A DNA stretch of 5,965 nucleotides, from assembly GCA_007126855.1 (NCBI GenBank), contig SLAK01000125.1:1-5965 (forward strand). Direction: 5' to 3'. Source of the stretch: Dehalococcoidia bacterium. Lineage in GTDB: Bacteria > Chloroflexota > Dehalococcoidia > Tepidiformales > Tepidiformaceae. The translations under genes were made by a program, and so were the position numbers. The notes below the pieces were generated by a model that had not been told where the DNA came from, ran no database searches, and worked only from the letters and a program-made list of their open reading frames with translations. The first letter of the stretch is position 1. Each line of letters opens with the position of its first letter. This document shows, one piece after another, positions 5,362-5,965 of this stretch.

Positions 5362-5441
5362 TAGCGCCCGGCTGCGCGGACAGCAGTGCCGGAACGCGTT
5401 AGTATCCGCGCATTCTCTTCGATAGAAAGCGATGCGTGGAT

Positions 5442-5965
5442 ATGGGTTTTCGACTGATCACCGATGGCCTCGAGTTCCCCGAAGGGCCCCTTGAGCTTCC
5501 CGGCGGCGATATCCTCGTGGTCGAAATCAAGGGCGGGCGGCTCACCCGGATCAATCCGGATGGCACGAAGTCGACCTTCGCCGAAACGGGCGGCGGCCCG
5601 AACGGCGCGGCCATCGGCCCCGACGGCGCCATCTACGTGCCCCAGAACGGCGGCTTCGCATGGCGCACCCGAACCCTCCCCGACGGCACGGAGGGCACCT
5701 TCCCCGGCGAGCAACCTGACGACTACAGCGGCGGCCAGATCCAGCGCGTCAGCCCCGATGGCAGCGAAGTCTCCACGCTCTACCGCGAATGCGACGGCAT
5801 CCCGCTGAAAGGCCCGAATGACATCGTCTTCGACGCCGAGGGCAACTTCTACTTCACCGACCACGGCAAGACCCGCCCCCGGGACCGCGACCGCACGGGC
5901 ATCTTCTATGCCTCGCCCGACGGCAAAATGATTAGCGAGATCATCTTCCCCATGGAAGGCCCCAA
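5442..5965 (+). CDS. SMP-30/gluconolactonase/LRE-like protein (5' part, runs off the window)
   Basis: The N-terminal 174 residues of a six-bladed beta-propeller of the SMP-30/gluconolactonase/luciferin-regenerating-enzyme type, a metal-dependent sugar-lactonase or esterase fold. Seen in order: LEFPEGP (10-16) with the usual metal-binding Glu at 14, GGGPNGAAIGPDGAIYV (50-66), KGPNDIVFDAEGNFYFTD (123-140) with the conserved Asn126, and GIFYASPDGK (153-162). The later metal-binding Asp lies beyond the window. No signal peptide is visible. The start is ATG 5442 by family fit; GTG at 5436 is in frame and has AGAAAG 6 nt upstream, so it is an equal candidate by ribosome binding site. The substrate is unknown; homologues often sit beside catabolic genes. 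Confidence 0.85.
   Translation, partial: MGFRLITDGLEFPEGPLELPGGDILVVEIKGGRLTRINPDGTKSTFAETGGGPNGAAIGPDGAIYVPQNGGFAWRTRTLPDGTEGTFPGEQPDDYSGGQIQRVSPDGSEVSTLYRECDGIPLKGPNDIVFDAEGNFYFTDHGKTRPRDRDRTGIFYASPDGKMISEIIFPMEGP

Noticed and set aside
5052..5864. A 270-codon minus-strand ORF overlapping the SMP-30-like gene.
   Set aside because: Most of it is antisense to the clear SMP-30-like coding sequence, and its left half is Ser/Arg low-complexity, typical of a shadow frame.

Overview
The window is GC-rich bacterial chromosome with dense, high-GC3 genes on both strands. A CaiB/BaiF (racemase-like) acyl-CoA enzyme, an SMP-30/gluconolactonase-type protein, a CYTH protein and a LeuA carrying the variant SPMDATR motif would fit Chloroflexota (Dehalococcoidia/SAR202-like). 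That placement is an impression from gene content, not a demonstrated one. There are no rRNAs, tRNAs, CRISPR arrays or insertion sequences.

Layout, left to right. Bases 1-72 look like the tail of a rightward gene. It converges on leuA across a strong hairpin (123-144) and a 7-nt-period repeat (161-195) that abuts the leuA stop. leuA (2-isopropylmalate synthase) runs leftward, 1746 to 196. Ahead of it lies a gene-free stretch of about 410 nt. That stretch holds a candidate promoter, a long-range-paired multi-hairpin leader (1932-2040) and a GC hairpin next to the ribosome binding site. Further right on the same strand come a DsrE-family gene (2522 to 2160) and a CYTH-domain gene (3300 to 2647). 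A divergent gap separates these from a rightward CaiB/BaiF gene (3438-4625), a Phd/YefM-like antitoxin gene (4696-5010), a stretch whose minus strand reads like membrane protein (about 5064-5361), and the start of an SMP-30-like gene (5442 to the window end).

The main discovery is the DsrE-family gene. Ordinary reading stops it after 79 codons at a TGA (2283-2285), but the same frame continues for 40 more codons into a perfect family C-terminus. The TGA sits exactly where the family's active-site cysteine belongs (FYV-C-GGCS). Directly downstream the mRNA can fold into a bacterial SECIS-like hairpin with a GUG apical loop about 20 nt after the UGA. The best reading is a 120-residue selenoprotein with a Sec-Gly-Gly-Cys motif, which a standard annotation would report as a truncated 79-residue protein.

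The genes do not form one obvious pathway. leuA is leucine biosynthesis, the DsrE-like protein points to sulfur/selenium redox chemistry, and the CaiB-like protein to CoA-ester metabolism. The antitoxin has no visible toxin partner.
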